Positions 45,687 to 57,015 of a stretch of 64,000 nucleotides of DNA are shown piece by piece (the first letter of the stretch is position 1; each line of letters starts with the position of its first letter). Made by a program: the position numbers and the translations under genes. Source of the stretch: Palaemon carinicauda. Taxonomy: Eukaryota > Arthropoda > Malacostraca > Decapoda > Palaemonidae. The DNA lies in the NCBI RefSeq assembly GCF_036898095.1, contig NC_090739.1:68344351-68408350 (forward strand), in the 5' to 3' direction. The notes under the pieces are model-generated. The model did not search any database, was not told the origin of the DNA, and saw only the letters and a list, made by a program, of their open reading frames with translations.

Positions 45687-45809
45687 ATCAGAGATTGGAG
45701 CTATGCAGGTGCATCAGTGGTAACATGGGCGCGCTTGCGTTGTTCCATATCCACATCCAATTGACAGCCACTAGCCTTGGTTTGATGTCACGATTGATTC
45801 TATAATAGA

Positions 45810-46040
45810 ATAAATCTAGCTGGCGCTGGCGCTCCTCCTTGTCCTGGCGCGCCGCGCTCACGTGATATTTGCGCTACCGCCGCTGCTCGCGCTGGCGCTC
45901 TGCCCACTCATGACTCGACTGGTGTGGGTCGCCACGCTGGCGCTTGACGCCTGCCTTGCGCTGCCGCCGACACTCAGCGCCTTCATTAATTAATTTCTGA
46001 GCCTCGTCACGCTTCCGCTCAGGCTCCGCTTGCGCCTCAC
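45810..46040 (-). repeat. GC-rich short-period array in remnant F
   Basis: Repeated CTGGCGCT, CGCTGGCGCTC and related words. On the minus strand they read as a charged frame (45874-46056; EAQAEPERKRDEAQ). It is probably the gag array of this lost element. Confidence 0.6.
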
Positions 46041-46609
46041 GCCTGCCATTTGGCAAACATCCTCAAGCTTAAACTGACAATCGGCTGTCTGCTTCTTTTA
46101 ATAGTTGCTGTGAAACAGAGCTCTGCCGAGACAAATCTACATCGACCTGCCGCTGAACAGTGAAACTGGGAGACCGCCTGTGCGATATCACGTCGGTTCC
46201 AGAGACAACAGGCTGCCTGTGCGACAACGGGTTTACCACCGAAGACTAACGCCCAGGCTCACCGTCAACAGCCAGTCGATAAGACTATCATCAACGAGAG
46301 CTGTTGTTTGAAATGTAAATAGGCTCAACGAATCTAATTTTGTTTTCAGCTTAGCGCCTAAAAAGCGCGTATAATATTTGACAACATTAATACCTCGCTC
46401 TATATATAACGAGGGTGAACGTTCTGCGCTCAAGAGGACCTCTGTTCAGGTCTTAAAAGACTGTAGCGCTTGGCTACTCTCTCGATTCCTTTCGTCGTTT
46501 GACTTAACTTCTCCCCTTCCGGGAGCTTGACAGAGGTCTAAGACTAGGATAACAAGAGGTCCAAACAGAAGCACTCTCCACTGAATAAAATTCACTGCAT
46601 AATTCAACA

Positions 46610-47515
46610 CTAAAAATTTTCATTCTATTCTTTGTTAAAAAGAAAGTTTCACAATCATTTGAAAACTAAAGTATACGTTCTCTCAAACGAATGAACTCAT
46701 AAATTGAGACTTACAATTCTCTCAATCGTTCAAATGGGAATGAAAACTTACCGAATCCCATATAAATGCAGCGAAAAATTAAATATTAAACATTAAATAT
46801 TACCTTAATAGGTATAATATTTATAAAATAAAATAAACCCTTAAATTAAGGAATTCCAATAAGAGATGAATCATCACTCGTATTTATTGGAACATTTACA
46901 CTTAATATACGAACAAACTTAGTATTCCACTAAGGAAACAACGATACATAAAATCGTGCGCTACATCGATTCGTATAAACATTAAGTGAAATATAACTTC
47001 CTTTAATCTCTGACAAAGGAAAAATACTGACAGGATCAATTAATTTCAAAATAAAATGTTCCTTTTATATAGTACAACTAAAAAACTTCGAGAAGTAAGA
47101 AGAATGTACTATTCATAAAAATCTCTACGAAATATTGTACTATTGTAACAATACTGATAATTGCGTAACAACTGAACGCTAGTTAATCTTTGCAAACAGA
47201 TTGAAGATTACCTCAAGAAAACTATTAGAAGGATAAAATTTTCTTAGATTAATAATCCTTTGATTAAATTTATAACTTAATATTTCAAAAGAAAGTATTC
47301 ATTTACAATTCTTTGTAAAAGCAAGTCAGGCTTATAGCCTACGACATACGGCTGTGACGTCATCAATGGACGAGATGTTTACCTTTCGTCCTATGCTTTC
47401 GTGAGGTTTAAAATAGGTCGAAAAACCTTTTAATCTTACCTTTCAAGTTATAAATACGTGATCACAATTCAAATAAAACAAAAAACCGAAAGCCTAAACT
47501 CAAAAAACGTTAATA
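46610..47515. other. AT-rich leader-like stretch of remnant F
   Basis: AT-rich DNA without a coding frame. Similar AT-rich leaders precede gag in element D (55740-56670). Confidence 0.5.
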
Positions 47516-47782
47516 CATCACCAAATAACGTCCAAACAGAGTAAAAGCGAGAGAGAATTTCCAATAGAACCGACGGCCATGCCGGCAGGGAAAAATTTGA
47601 AGAGGTTGGGTATAGTTCTACCTGTTGTACCGTGAGGGCACTAGTGTACACCTGGCATATCTGCGATAGCTGCGCAAGATTTTGGGAATTTCCTGCCGAG
47701 GCGTCAGGGACGCTAGCCATTCTTATATAACCAGTGGGTAAGTTTTATATTTAAAATCTACTTTTAATGGCATTTTTGGACT

Positions 47783-48510
47783 ATGAAAGGCTTGCATACC
47801 AGAATGCAAGAAATATCACATGAGGTTGAACTCAAGATAAAAAGAAAGACACAGATGATGAGAACGGAATATGCAATGGAAGATGAAATATCATTGGAAG
47901 GAGAAAGGATTAATGAGGTGGAATCATTTAAATATTTAGGAACTATCATCTACAATACAAGGTCTTTAAAACTGGAGTTCAATGAAAGAGTGAAAAAAGC
48001 AAATCAGACAATGGCTAGGTCAAGTAAAATTTAGAAATAAAATCTCCTGAAATTACAAATAAAAATCAGGCTATACTGTACAGTATATCAGTTTAGTGAG
48101 ATAGGCATTACTGTATGGACACGAGTCATGGTGTGACAATGAAACATTACCCAACGTATTTTGTAGATTTGAGAACAAAGCCCTCAGAACAATATTGGAA
48201 GCTAAATGGCAGGACAGTACTAGAAATGAAACTATAAAAGATTACTCAAGTGCCATATGTGGACAAGATCATGGCGAGGGATAGAAGGAGATGGTTTGGG
48301 TATGGTCTTTGCACTTCCCAAGAGAGATTAGTTCACCAAACTTTCAACTGGGGTCCATAAGGCACTAGAAGAGTTGAAAGACCCAGCCCTACAAGACTGA
48401 GGACTATGAAGCGTGAAGTAGGAGATGATGAATGGAGAAGTATTGATTTAAAAGCTCAAGGTAGAGACGACTGGCGAAATCTAACCGAGGCCCTTTGCGT
48501 CAATAGGCGT
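47783..48510 (+). pseudogene. Non-LTR retrotransposon RT C-terminal fragment
   Basis: The first part (47783-48034) reads INEVESFKYLGTIIYNTRSL, the typical end of an RTE/BovB-like RT (xYLGxxI motif), then VKKANQTMARSS. After a stop, out-of-frame islands continue with LLYGHESWCDNETLPNVFCR, NKALRTILEAKWQDSTRNET, DKIMARDRRRWFGYGLCTS and QGRDDWRNLTEALCVN, the standard C terminus of such ORF2 proteins. It is a 5'-truncated, degenerate LINE tail. Confidence 0.75.
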
Positions 48511-49112
48511 ATATGATGACTAGACATAAAGTAGTCACTTGTAACAGTTAAAATGAATAGCAATGCAAGTGAGCATGAATAAAGAAAAGACACAAGACAT
48601 GACCACTAAACACTAAAAGGGTAACCCAGTTGAATGCAAGAGGCTCAAGCGTAGAAAAAAAGTAAGACCACACATGACCTCTTAACTTCACGACCAGCAG
48701 TGTTGTGGGGATTCGATGCGGGCAAGAGTCCTTTTGCCACATGGCATGCGCTATGTCCTCTTGCCTCATAGCATTTGCTATGGTTGCCTAGCAACAAAGT
48801 ATGGTGCAATTAAACAAATTTTCTTTGACCGGTCGTAGTAAACAGAACTAGCAGTAACCCATATAAATGACTTTGAAATTTTTATCCGAGTAAGAATAAA
48901 ATAAAATTCTTTATTTCAAACAAGTTATCAAAGCATTACTTTACATATGACTGATATAATTGCTATTGACAGGAAGGAAATTGGTATTCTCATCAAATCA
49001 ATTACAGTACTGGTATTTTCACGTACAAAACAACCTTGCAATGGGTATGAGGTAGCTGTTGATGAAAAATGAAAATAAATTATAAGTAATTTGCATTATT
49101 CCTAGCTTTACA
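48511..49112. other. Unassigned DNA between the LINE tail and DIRS C
   Basis: No coding frame is supported. A GGCAAGAG...CTCTTGCC inverted pair lies near 48720-48765. Otherwise AT-rich and featureless. Confidence 0.5.
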
Positions 49113-49455
49113 AAAAATGTTATTTTCATTGTAAAATAAATTTTTGAACATACTTACCTGGTGGTTATACTGTACACATAGCTTACGTCCCTGACGTCAC
49201 GGCAGAAAAATTCAAAACTCGTGCCAATTGCCGATTGGATAGCCAGGTGTGCTACCCAAGCGCCCCTGGCAAGGTACCCGGAAACCCTTCCCTCGGTATT
49301 CATATCTTCCATGCCTCTAGTCTCAAGAGGGGAGGAGGGGGGGATTTTAATTATATATAACCACCAGGTAAGTATGTTCAAAAATTTATTTTATAATGAA
49401 AATAACATTTTTAAACACAAGACTTACCTGGTGGTTATATATATAGCTGATTAAC
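49113..49455 (-). repeat. 3' ITR and ICR of DIRS C
   Basis: The outer tip ATGTTATTTTCATTGTAAAA is repeated as its complement in the ICR (TTTTATAATGAAAATAACAT at 49391-49410). The ITR core ACTTACCTGGTGGTTATA occurs at 49152 and again in the ICR at about 49424. The body resembles the B ITR (TAGCTTACGTCCCTGACGTC). Confidence 0.85.
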
Positions 49456-49907
49456 ACCTTTGGTGGAGGGTTAGAGACAGCCAATATAGTTGGAATTCTC
49501 CTCAAGAGTTTCTAGAATATAAAATAAACTTAAGGGTTTCGTACCTGATAAGGAAGCCGACTTCAATGATACTCTGACATCATGTCTGCTATCCTTATGA
49601 GATCCAGCGGTCCTCTCAGGGGGCTGAAGATCCCTAGGAGCTGCCAACCAGTGATCACACCTCTTTGTAACAGAGCCTCCTCTAATACCTATTCCGGGGC
49701 ACTCTCAAGGAACAAAAAAGACCACCTGACAAATCAATGATTGCGGAAGACTGTCGCAATCTCCACAAGACAACCATAAAATCACCAAATAAAAGTTCCA
49801 TGAGAAAGAAAAGGTATTAGGATTATGGGAAAGTAGTGGCGGATCCTTCTCCCACTACTGTACCCGCTGCTACAAACGGTCCCAGAGTATATCGGTCATC
49901 ATATAGT
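49456..49907 (-). other. 3' untranslated stretch of DIRS C
   Basis: Homologous to 39091-39534 of element B. No gene. Confidence 0.6.
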
Positions 49908-50678
49908 CTAAACATTTTTCAAATAGTGTGAGGCGAACACAGATTTGCTTCTCCAGAAGGTTGTGTCCATAATGCTCTGCAAGGAACGATTTTGCTTGAA
50001 TGCCACTGAAGTTGCCACTGCTCTTACTTCGTGAGTCTTTACTTTCAAAAGACTAAAGTCTGTCTCACTGCAGTGAGAATGAGCCTCTTTAATTAGAAGT
50101 CTAATAAAGTAAGATAGAGCATTCATGGACATTGGCAAGGAAGGTTTCTTCACAGAGCACCACAGAGTTTCCAACTTGCCTCTTAAAGTCTTTGTTCTGT
50201 CTAAGTAAAACTTGAGGGCCCTTACTGGACATAAAACTCTCTCTAGCTCGTTTCCAACAACGTCCGCCAGGTGCGAAATCTGAAAGGCCTTAGGCCAAGG
50301 TTGGGAAGGGCGCTCGTTCTTAGTGAGAAAACCCAATTGTAATGAGCAGATCGCTTTACTGTCCTGAAAAGCCACATTTCTACTGAATGCATGGACTTCA
50401 CTAACCCTCTTGGCTGTTGCCAGACTAACCAAGAAAAGGGTTTCCATCGTGAGGTCCTTCAGAGATGTAGAGAGCAGGGGTTCAAACCTGTCACTCATCA
50501 GAAATTTTAACACAACATCCAGACTCCAAGCTGGTGAATTCTGGTGTTGTTGTTTTGTTGTCTCAAAGGATTTAATTAGTTCTTGTAGATCCTTATTATT
50601 TGAAAGATCCAGGTTCCTGTGTCTGTACACAGTCGTCAACATACTCCTGTATCCCTTGATAGTTGACGTAGAAAAATG
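49908..50678 (-). pseudogene. Tyrosine recombinase of DIRS C, C-terminal half
   Basis: The catalytic half of the recombinase: first Arg in LATAKRVSEVHAF, H-x-x-R in KTHEVRAVATSVAF, and the nucleophile in FWRSKSVFASHYLKNV, with the conserved His before Tyr. It is open throughout, and all visible catalytic residues are present. It is inactive only because element D separates it from its N-terminal half at 63536-63860. Confidence 0.9.
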
Positions 50679-51005
50679 GAGTTTTTATGATAAAACAAAG
50701 TTTTATGAATACTTACCTGGCAGTTATATATATACAGCTGATAGCAGAATTTTTCAAAACGAGGCAACCGCCTTGTGGTGGTTGGGAGGTAGGTGGTAAC
50801 ACCCGTCACAGGGTGGTCCAAGGAATCATTCCCGTGTCCAAGACTTCAGTTCATCTATGCCCGACCTGTCTCCTGAGGGGAGGTGGGTGGGCCTTCGAAT
50901 ATATATATAACTGCCAGGTAAGTATTCATAAAACTTTGATTAATCATAAAAACTCCTTTTTTATGAATAGTACTTACCTGGCAGTTATATATATATAGCT
51001 GATTC
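50679..51005 (-). repeat. 3' ITR and ICR of DIRS D
   Basis: The ITR body 50700-50860 pairs with 63390-63520. The ICR (about 50910-51005) holds ACTGCCAGGTAAGTATTCAT, then CATAAAAACTCCTTTTTTAT, then TACTTACCTGGCAGTTATAT, the fused complement of both ends. Both halves contain CAGGTAAGTA or its complement. Confidence 0.87.
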
Positions 51006-51479
51006 ACACATTTGGAGGAGGGAAAGAGACAGTAAACATCGTTGGGGAAACAACAAAAGAGTTGTAGGAGATAAAAACACCTTGATTCCTTGCCTGCTAA
51101 GGTAGCTGATTCCAAAGGTACAGCCTCTAGAGTGGCTTTCCCTTAGGAGTGTTTATCCAGGAGTAAGCCTGCAATGCGGCAAAAAACTCAATCGAGTCTG
51201 TCAAAGGGATAAGACCAACAACCTAACTAGACTTCAGAAACTACCTTCGCCCCATATAAAAAAAAACTGCAACCTTACTAAAACTAACCACCTATCCCTG
51301 CAACATAGACATAAACTATCTATCTAGACTGAGGGAACCTCAGACTATCATAAAAACACAAACCCTCATACATGCATATAAACCAAGGTTGAGTGGGGTT
51401 ATTAACTCCTTTGCCTAATACAGAAACCGCAGCTATGTATGGGACCAAGGTATAGCACTTGCCAAAGTCTACTCTCACC

Positions 51480-52470
51480 TCTCTAAGTTAATGAGAAGCG
51501 AAGACAGAGTTGCTCCTCCAGAAAATTGCATCCATGAATAGCCTAACTAACATATATTCCTGATATGCCAGAGAGGTAGCAATGGCTCTCACTTCGTGAG
51601 CCCGTAATTTCAACTGGGCGAAGTGTTCCTCCTCACATAAGAGGTGGGCTTCCCTAATTTTCTCTCTCAGGAAAAAGGACAAAGCATTCTTAGACAGGGG
51701 TTTTGGTGGATCTTTCACTGAACACCATAACAAGTTGGATGCACAGCTCACGTTCATAGTGTGAGCCAAAAAAAAAAACTTTGAGGGACCTAACTGGGCA
51801 GAGGAGTCTCTCCTTCTCTCAACCCACTAGGTTCGTGAGGTTAATGACATCAAACGTCGTAGGACAGGATTACGAAGGGTTCTCGCTCTTTACGAGAAAG
51901 ATGAACCTTAAGGCACAAACTGCCCTATCCTAATTGAAGCTCACCCTCTTCCCAATCGCCTGGACTTCGATGACCTTTTGGCATTCGCTAGAGTCATAAG
52001 GAAGAGGGTTTTCTTCGCTACAACTCGAAGAGAGGCTAGCGAGATAGGTTCAAATTTCTTGGAGCACAGAAACTTAGACACCACATCCAGGTTTAAGAGT
52101 ACCTATTACGTCGTCTGAAAAGACCCAATGAGGTCCTGCAAATCTTTATTTTGGGACAACTCTTAGGCCTCTATGCCTAAAGATGGCCAAGAGCATACTG
52201 CTGTATCCATTGATGGTAGATACAACCAGCTTAGCATCCTGTCTGAGGTACAAGAAGAAGTCTGCAATCTGGCTCAGAGAGGTAGAGGATGAGGAAAACT
52301 TGTGCCGCCTGCACCAAGCTCTAAAGGTCTCTCACCTAGATTGGTAGACTCTTTGTGAAGAGATCCTCCTTGCTCTGGCGATAGATTTCGTCGCTTGTGC
52401 CGAAAAGCCTCGAGATCTGACAAGCTTCTAGTCAGTCTGAAGGAAGTCAGTTGAGAGCAAGGGGGGGTTA
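51480..52470 (-). pseudogene. Tyrosine recombinase of DIRS D (decayed)
   Basis: The C-terminal island (51488-51769) reads LRAHEVRAIATSLAYQEY (H-x-x-R box) and DAIFWRSNSVFASH, ending just before the nucleophilic Tyr. An N-terminal island near 52300-52450 matches the ARxSxxVYQSxWxxFxxWC region in broken frames. The rest is scrambled by indels, including an A run at 51769-51777. Confidence 0.75.
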
Positions 52471-53022
52471 GATGATACCTCTCGAAGTGGGGATGTTTGA
52501 GAAGATCTAGACTTGCCGAAGTCTTCTTGGGAAGCCCATCAACATGCCCATCACTTCCGAAAACCATTCCCTAGCAGGCCAGAATGGAGCCACTAGGATC
52601 ATTCGCCCCGAATCGAGGAGAGCGAATTTCCTGAAGACCAGATTGATGATCTCGAACGGGGGCAACGCAAACATGTCCACCCCCGTCCAATCCATCAAGA
52701 AGGAGTCCACTGCTACAGCTTCCTCGTTCGGGACTGGGGAACAGCAGTAGGGGATCCTCTTCTTCCAGTTGGAGGCAAAAAGGTCTGTTACAGGTCTGCC
52801 CCACAACATCCAGAGACTGACAGACTTGCGGGTTGAGAGACCATTCTGAGGGAAAAACAAGTCTCTTCGTGCTGAGCATGTTTGCCCCGATGTATCTTGC
52901 CCTAGAACAAACCTCCTTTCTAGATCCAAGAGATCAGAACGAAGGCGTCCTTGATCTCGACACACGATTCGACTAGTGTCATCACGAAGCCCTAGATTCT
53001 CATGTTCAAAGTCATGCCTCAT
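52274..53022 (-). pseudogene. RNase H tail and C-terminal pol of DIRS D
   Basis: The coding strand reads PVTDLFASNWKKRIPYCCSP, SFLMDWTGVDMFALPPFEII and MILVAPFWPAREWFSEVM, the same conserved C-terminal pol block as in B and E. The catalytic RNase H residues upstream are not readable; that space (53030-53220) holds a repeat instead. Confidence 0.78.
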
Positions 53023-53029
53023 GCTAGAA

Positions 53030-53220
53030 CTTCGACGTCGAGCGTCCTGAAAGACGAGGCACCGATCGTCCTGTAAGACGTGGCGCTGATAGTCCTGTAA
53101 GACGTGGTGCCAAAAGTCCTGTAAGACGTGGAGCCTGTAAGACGTGGAGCCGAGAAGTTAACAGAGCGAGACGCTGAACGTTTTAAAAGACGTGGTGCTG
53201 AGCGTCCTGGTGTCAGAAGA
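53030..53220 (-). repeat. Second, short array of the D repeat between RT and RNase H
   Basis: Six or seven units containing GTCCTGTAAGACGTGG or GTCCTGAAAGACGAGG, clearly related to the gag array at 54390-55320 but about 1.2 kb away on the other side of RT. Confidence 0.75.
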
Positions 53221-53299
53221 GAGACTTCTTGTTGACAGGAAGACCTAATTATTTGATAGGCTCAACGTTATCTAAAAATCCAGATACAGGGACGCTCTG

Positions 53300-54010
53300 A
53301 TTTCTCTAGAGTGCAGGATTCTGCTACATTAAGCAAAAGTTACGTGAACATAAGAGGGGCGGAGCTGAGACCAAAACACACGGCCCGAAACTGACCCATT
53401 CTACACCCGTTCTTTCTGTAAACAAACCTCAGATAAAGTTTGATTGCATAGCCTGCCACTTAGACTCCTCTCTAGAACTGGGAGAGAGAATTGTTGTAGC
53501 TAAAAACTAAAGGAGGTTTCCTTATAAAAGGAAAAAGTAATCCTCCTTCAGAAGAAGTACTGACCAAAGGTCTGCTCCCCTCTTCTCCAAAGATTTTGAT
53601 GTCTCCATGGAGAACTTTGACTTCTGAACGAAGGCGTAAAGAGCATTTACGTCCAGGACCGGACAAAAGACTCCCTCTCCCAAAAGAGAGACATTGAAGT
53701 TGCAAAGTCGGTTAGGCAGAAAAGTCTTATCGGAGTAACTAACAAAGGACTATTCACTAGGAAAAAGATTTCGCATCCATTCTTAGTAAAAGCACGGACC
53801 AAAGGTCTGCTCCTCTCCTCTCCCAGGCTCGCCAGAAGTAACAAAGTCTGGCTCCTACTGTTGATAGTTCGGTTAGAGAAAAAGCATGCAGAAAATTCCT
53901 TGCTGATTAAGACACCAAAACCTGTCTTTGACCAACTCTTGAGGAAGAGAGAAAGGAAAAAAGGAGAGGAACGTACCTTAATTATGACCTCTGATTTCAA
54001 AATTATCCAG
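53300..54010 (-). pseudogene. Reverse transcriptase remnant of DIRS D
   Basis: RT islands are FRAVCFGLSSAPLMFT (near 53340-53400) and a version of the E motif WRPVLDVSALN...KFTMETTKSV at 53580-53680. A pol N-terminal block of the type EKRGADxWSVLL appears twice, near 53570 and near 53810, on either side of the PVLDV motif. This indicates a local duplication. Confidence 0.7.
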
Positions 54011-54389
54011 CTTCATTGCCTGTATCCCTTAAGAGACTCGGCAAACCACCAAGGGGGGCCGTAAAAAATCTCTGTGGGGCTGCCACAAGGTCTTCGACCT
54101 AAACGTGGCTAGACCTCCACCCTTGCTATCCTGGCCTATCTGATAAGGAAGCTGGCATCAAAGGTTTCTGTTTTAAGAAACAAAATTAATAAATTCTTAA
54201 AGCTCCATTAATGACCACTTGAAAACTCAGAGGGTGGGGAACATGGAGCAACAGAACTTAGGATCTTCTCCTTCTGTTAACCTCAAATAATTCAACAGGA
54301 GAAAAGAGATCACTGAAGTCATCCTTGACAAAGATCTTATAAGACGTGGCGTCGCCCTGAAAGGACAAGGCGGCGTTCGTCCTATCATC

Positions 54390-55320
54390 CTGAAAGACGA
54401 GGCTGCCCTCGTCCCGAAAGACGAGGCTGCCCTCGTCCCGAAAGACGAGGCTGCCCTCGTCCCGAAAGACGAGGCTGCCCTCGTCCCGAAAGACGAGGCT
54501 GCCCTCGTTCCGAAAGACGAGGCTGCCCTCGCCCCGAAAGACGAGGCTGCACTCTCCCCGAAAGACGAGGCTGCACTCTCCCCGAAAGACGAGGCTGCAC
54601 TCTCCCCGAAAGACGAAGCTGCACTCTCCCCGAAAGACGAGGCTGCACTCGTCCTGAAGGACGAGGCTGCATGAGTCCTGAAAGACGAGGCTGCATTCGA
54701 CCTGAAAGACGAGGCTGCATTCGTCCTGAAAGACGAGGCTGCATTCGTCCTGAAAGACGAGGCTGCATTCGCCCTGAAAGACGAGGCAGCATTCGCCCTG
54801 AAAGACGAGGCTGCATTCGCCCTGAAAGACGAGGCTGCTGCATTCGTCCTGAAAGACAAGGTTGCCCTCGCCCCGAAAGACGAGGCTGCACTCTCCCCGA
54901 AAGACGAGGCTGCACTCGTCCTGAAGGACGAGGCTGCATTAGTCCTGAAAGACGAGGCTGCATTCGACCTGAAAGACGAGGCTGCATTCGTCCTGAAAGA
55001 CGAGGATGCATTCGTCCTGAAAGACGAGGCTGCATTCGTCCTGAAAGACGAGGCTGCATTCGCCCTGAAAGACGAGGCTGCATTCGTCCTGAAAGACGAG
55101 GCAGCATTCGCCCTGAAAGACGAGGCTGCATTAGTCCTGAAAGACGAGGCAGCATTCGCCCTGAAAGACGAGGCTGCATTCGTCCTGAAAGACGAGGCAG
55201 CATTCGCCCTGAAAGACGAGGCAGCATTCGCCCTGAAAGACGAGGCTGCATTCGCCCTGAAAGACGAGGCTGCATTCGTCCTGAAAGACGAGGCTGCATT
55301 CGTCCTGTCTTGAAAGACTT
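54390..55320 (-). repeat. 24-bp tandem array in DIRS D gag
   Basis: About 38 units of 24 bp with core GAAAGACGAGGCTGC and a variable remainder (CCTCGTCC, ACTCTCCC, ATTCGTCC, ATTCGCCC). The period equals eight codons, so frames stay open on both strands; on the coding strand one frame reads ASSFRTNA or ASSFGESA. Blocks of like variants sit together, and a block is repeated after about 480 bp (54520-54840 against 54870-55100), which suggests duplication of larger segments. Confidence 0.93.
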
Positions 55321-55472
55321 AGCGCCGAGCGTTAAGGCAAAATGATATTCATTATGCCGCTCGGCGCGTTCGGTTCCGACCAGAGGGTTCATAAGGCCGA
55401 CTGGCGCTCTGGGACAAAAACCGAGTCAATGATGGTTTGTAAGCATTGATATTATCAGTGAATATCTATGAC

Positions 55473-55745
55473 TTATAGTATTGCCATTAAAATCAAAAGT
55501 GATGCAATGCAAAACTCTAAAAGCAGTGTAAGAATCTTAACGTTCAACGCTCTTTGCTTTCCCATGGCAAGGGCGAGCATTCTTGGGAACGTTAACAGGA
55601 ACGCTCGCGAGGGCGTTTGCTCGTGAGCTAACGCCTCTCGTTTCCTTTCGCCGATCGACGTTCCTTCTCCCATGGGCCGGGGAGCTTGGAAGAGGTCTAA
55701 GGCTAGGAAAACGACATCCACTGTGCTGAAAGAATCCAATGCCTA
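55473..55745 (-). pseudogene. Gag N-terminal Pro-rich segment of DIRS D
   Basis: The nucleotide stretch 55600-55740 matches the B and E gag segment around RPPSPRPLPSS...GRRN. In D that frame contains stops; a neighbouring frame (LDLFQAPRPMGEGTS) happens to stay open. The upstream Cys cluster is not found. Confidence 0.6.
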
Positions 55746-56670
55746 ATTTAGCACTGAAACTTGTACTATTAAACTCTTAAACAAAAGACCATAATTAGTC
55801 CTGCCCGTTGTGAGAGAACTTATTCTTCTGCCACGGGCTTGAATGAGAAAGCAAAATCGTCTCTAGTACTTGCTATATAAACTGTAACAAAATATTTTTA
55901 TAAAATATTAAACAGACATTTCCATAATAAAATAAACTTTCAAACATACTTACCCGGCGGTCACAAAAAGAAAAAACCACCGGGCAAGAGTTGAGATTAA
56001 AAATAGATGTTGAACACACTCACCCGGTAGTTACATATAACCACCGGGAAAATTAAATGTCATAAATACCTACCCGGTAGTTACATACAAACGCCGGGAA
56101 AGTTATACGTTAAAGATTAAAATGAACAGAAAAAGGGAAAACAAATGTAATCCACAATTAATTCAAAGGGTTTTCAAAAACAAGCGAGTTGTAATGATAA
56201 AAAGAACAGATATAGCAATAACGTATCAATATATATAAATGTAAACAATTGGAACACATAAATGAAAATACTACTAAAACTAGAATTCCCAAATCGTTGT
56301 TGTTGGAGAATAGCCAACACTTTAATTCCCATATCGAAAAGAACGCTACCAAGGCATGTTGGGACTGCATCGATAGTAACGAGTAATAGCGTAAATTAAC
56401 CATACGCTAGTTCTATTTAATTTATGAAATTAGATCAATGATTTAAAGAACGAATACTAAATGGACAAATATTTCTTTAAAATTTTACATTAAAAGTTAA
56501 AAACTTATATAAGTGGAATTCCTCCCATTCTTTACATGAAAAAACATATAAAGAGAATTGCAAGTCATACAATGAAGATTAAGTCATACGACTGTGACGG
56601 CATAGAGTTGGCGGAACGTATTTCCGTCATCAGGATTAAAAACTTTGCACCTAAAATATAGTGCACAAAC
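55746..56670 (-). other. AT-rich leader of DIRS D with ITR-like palindromes
   Basis: No coding frame. At 55930-56105 three short units each contain CCCGG(T/C)(A/G)GT(T/C)A followed within 15-30 bases by its near complement (ACCACCGGG, ACCACCGGG, ACGCCGGG), resembling the ITR core of the B/E families. Confidence 0.6.
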
Positions 56671-57015
56671 AAAAATGATATTTTAATTATAAAATAAATT
56701 TTTGAATATACTTACCCGGTGAATATATAATAGCTGCAACTCTGTTGCTCGACAGACACATACATAAAAACTCGCCAGCGATCGCTATACAGGTTGCGGG
56801 TGTGCCCACCAGCGCCAACTGTCGGCCAGATACCACTCTCGATGTAAACAAAACCTCAATTTCTTCTCATCCCACTGCGTCTCTATTGGGGAGGAAGGGA
56901 GGGTCGTTTAATTTATATATTCACCGGGTAAGTATATTCAAAAATTTATTTTATAATTAAAATATCATTTTTAAATATTAAACTTAGCCGGTGAATATAT
57001 AATAGCTGATTCACA
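56671..57015 (-). repeat. 3' ITR and ICR of DIRS E
   Basis: The ITR body (56715-56845; CTCTGTTGCTCGACAGACAC, GCGATCGCTATACAGGTTGC) pairs with 63030-63150. The ICR (about 56915-57010) reads ATTCACCGGGTAAGTATATT, ATATCATTTTTAAATATTAA, ACTTAGCCGGTGAATATATA, the fused complement of both ends. Confidence 0.9.

Larger units (their letters stand above)
45687..47757 (-). mobile_element. 5' remnant of another DIRS element (F)
   Basis: This has the 5' end only. At 47520-47757 an ITR-like block ends CTTATATAACCAGTGGGTAAGTTTTAT, resembling the ITRs of B and C. Near 46470-46600 the minus strand reads VESASVWTSCYPSLRPLSSS, matching the Pro-rich gag segment of E (LEGSSVRACRPPSPGPLASS). A GC-rich array with CTGGCGCT words lies at 45810-46040, where a gag array is expected. 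RT, RNase H and YR are absent; element B abuts the broken side. Confidence 0.65.

Noticed and set aside
48540..48780. A tRNA-like or small hairpin RNA gene
   Set aside because: Only an 8-bp inverted pair is seen, with no cloverleaf, A box or B box.
54385..55392. Long Met/Gln/Pro/Arg or Arg/Glu-rich frames at the D array
   Set aside because: They are artefacts of the 24-bp period.
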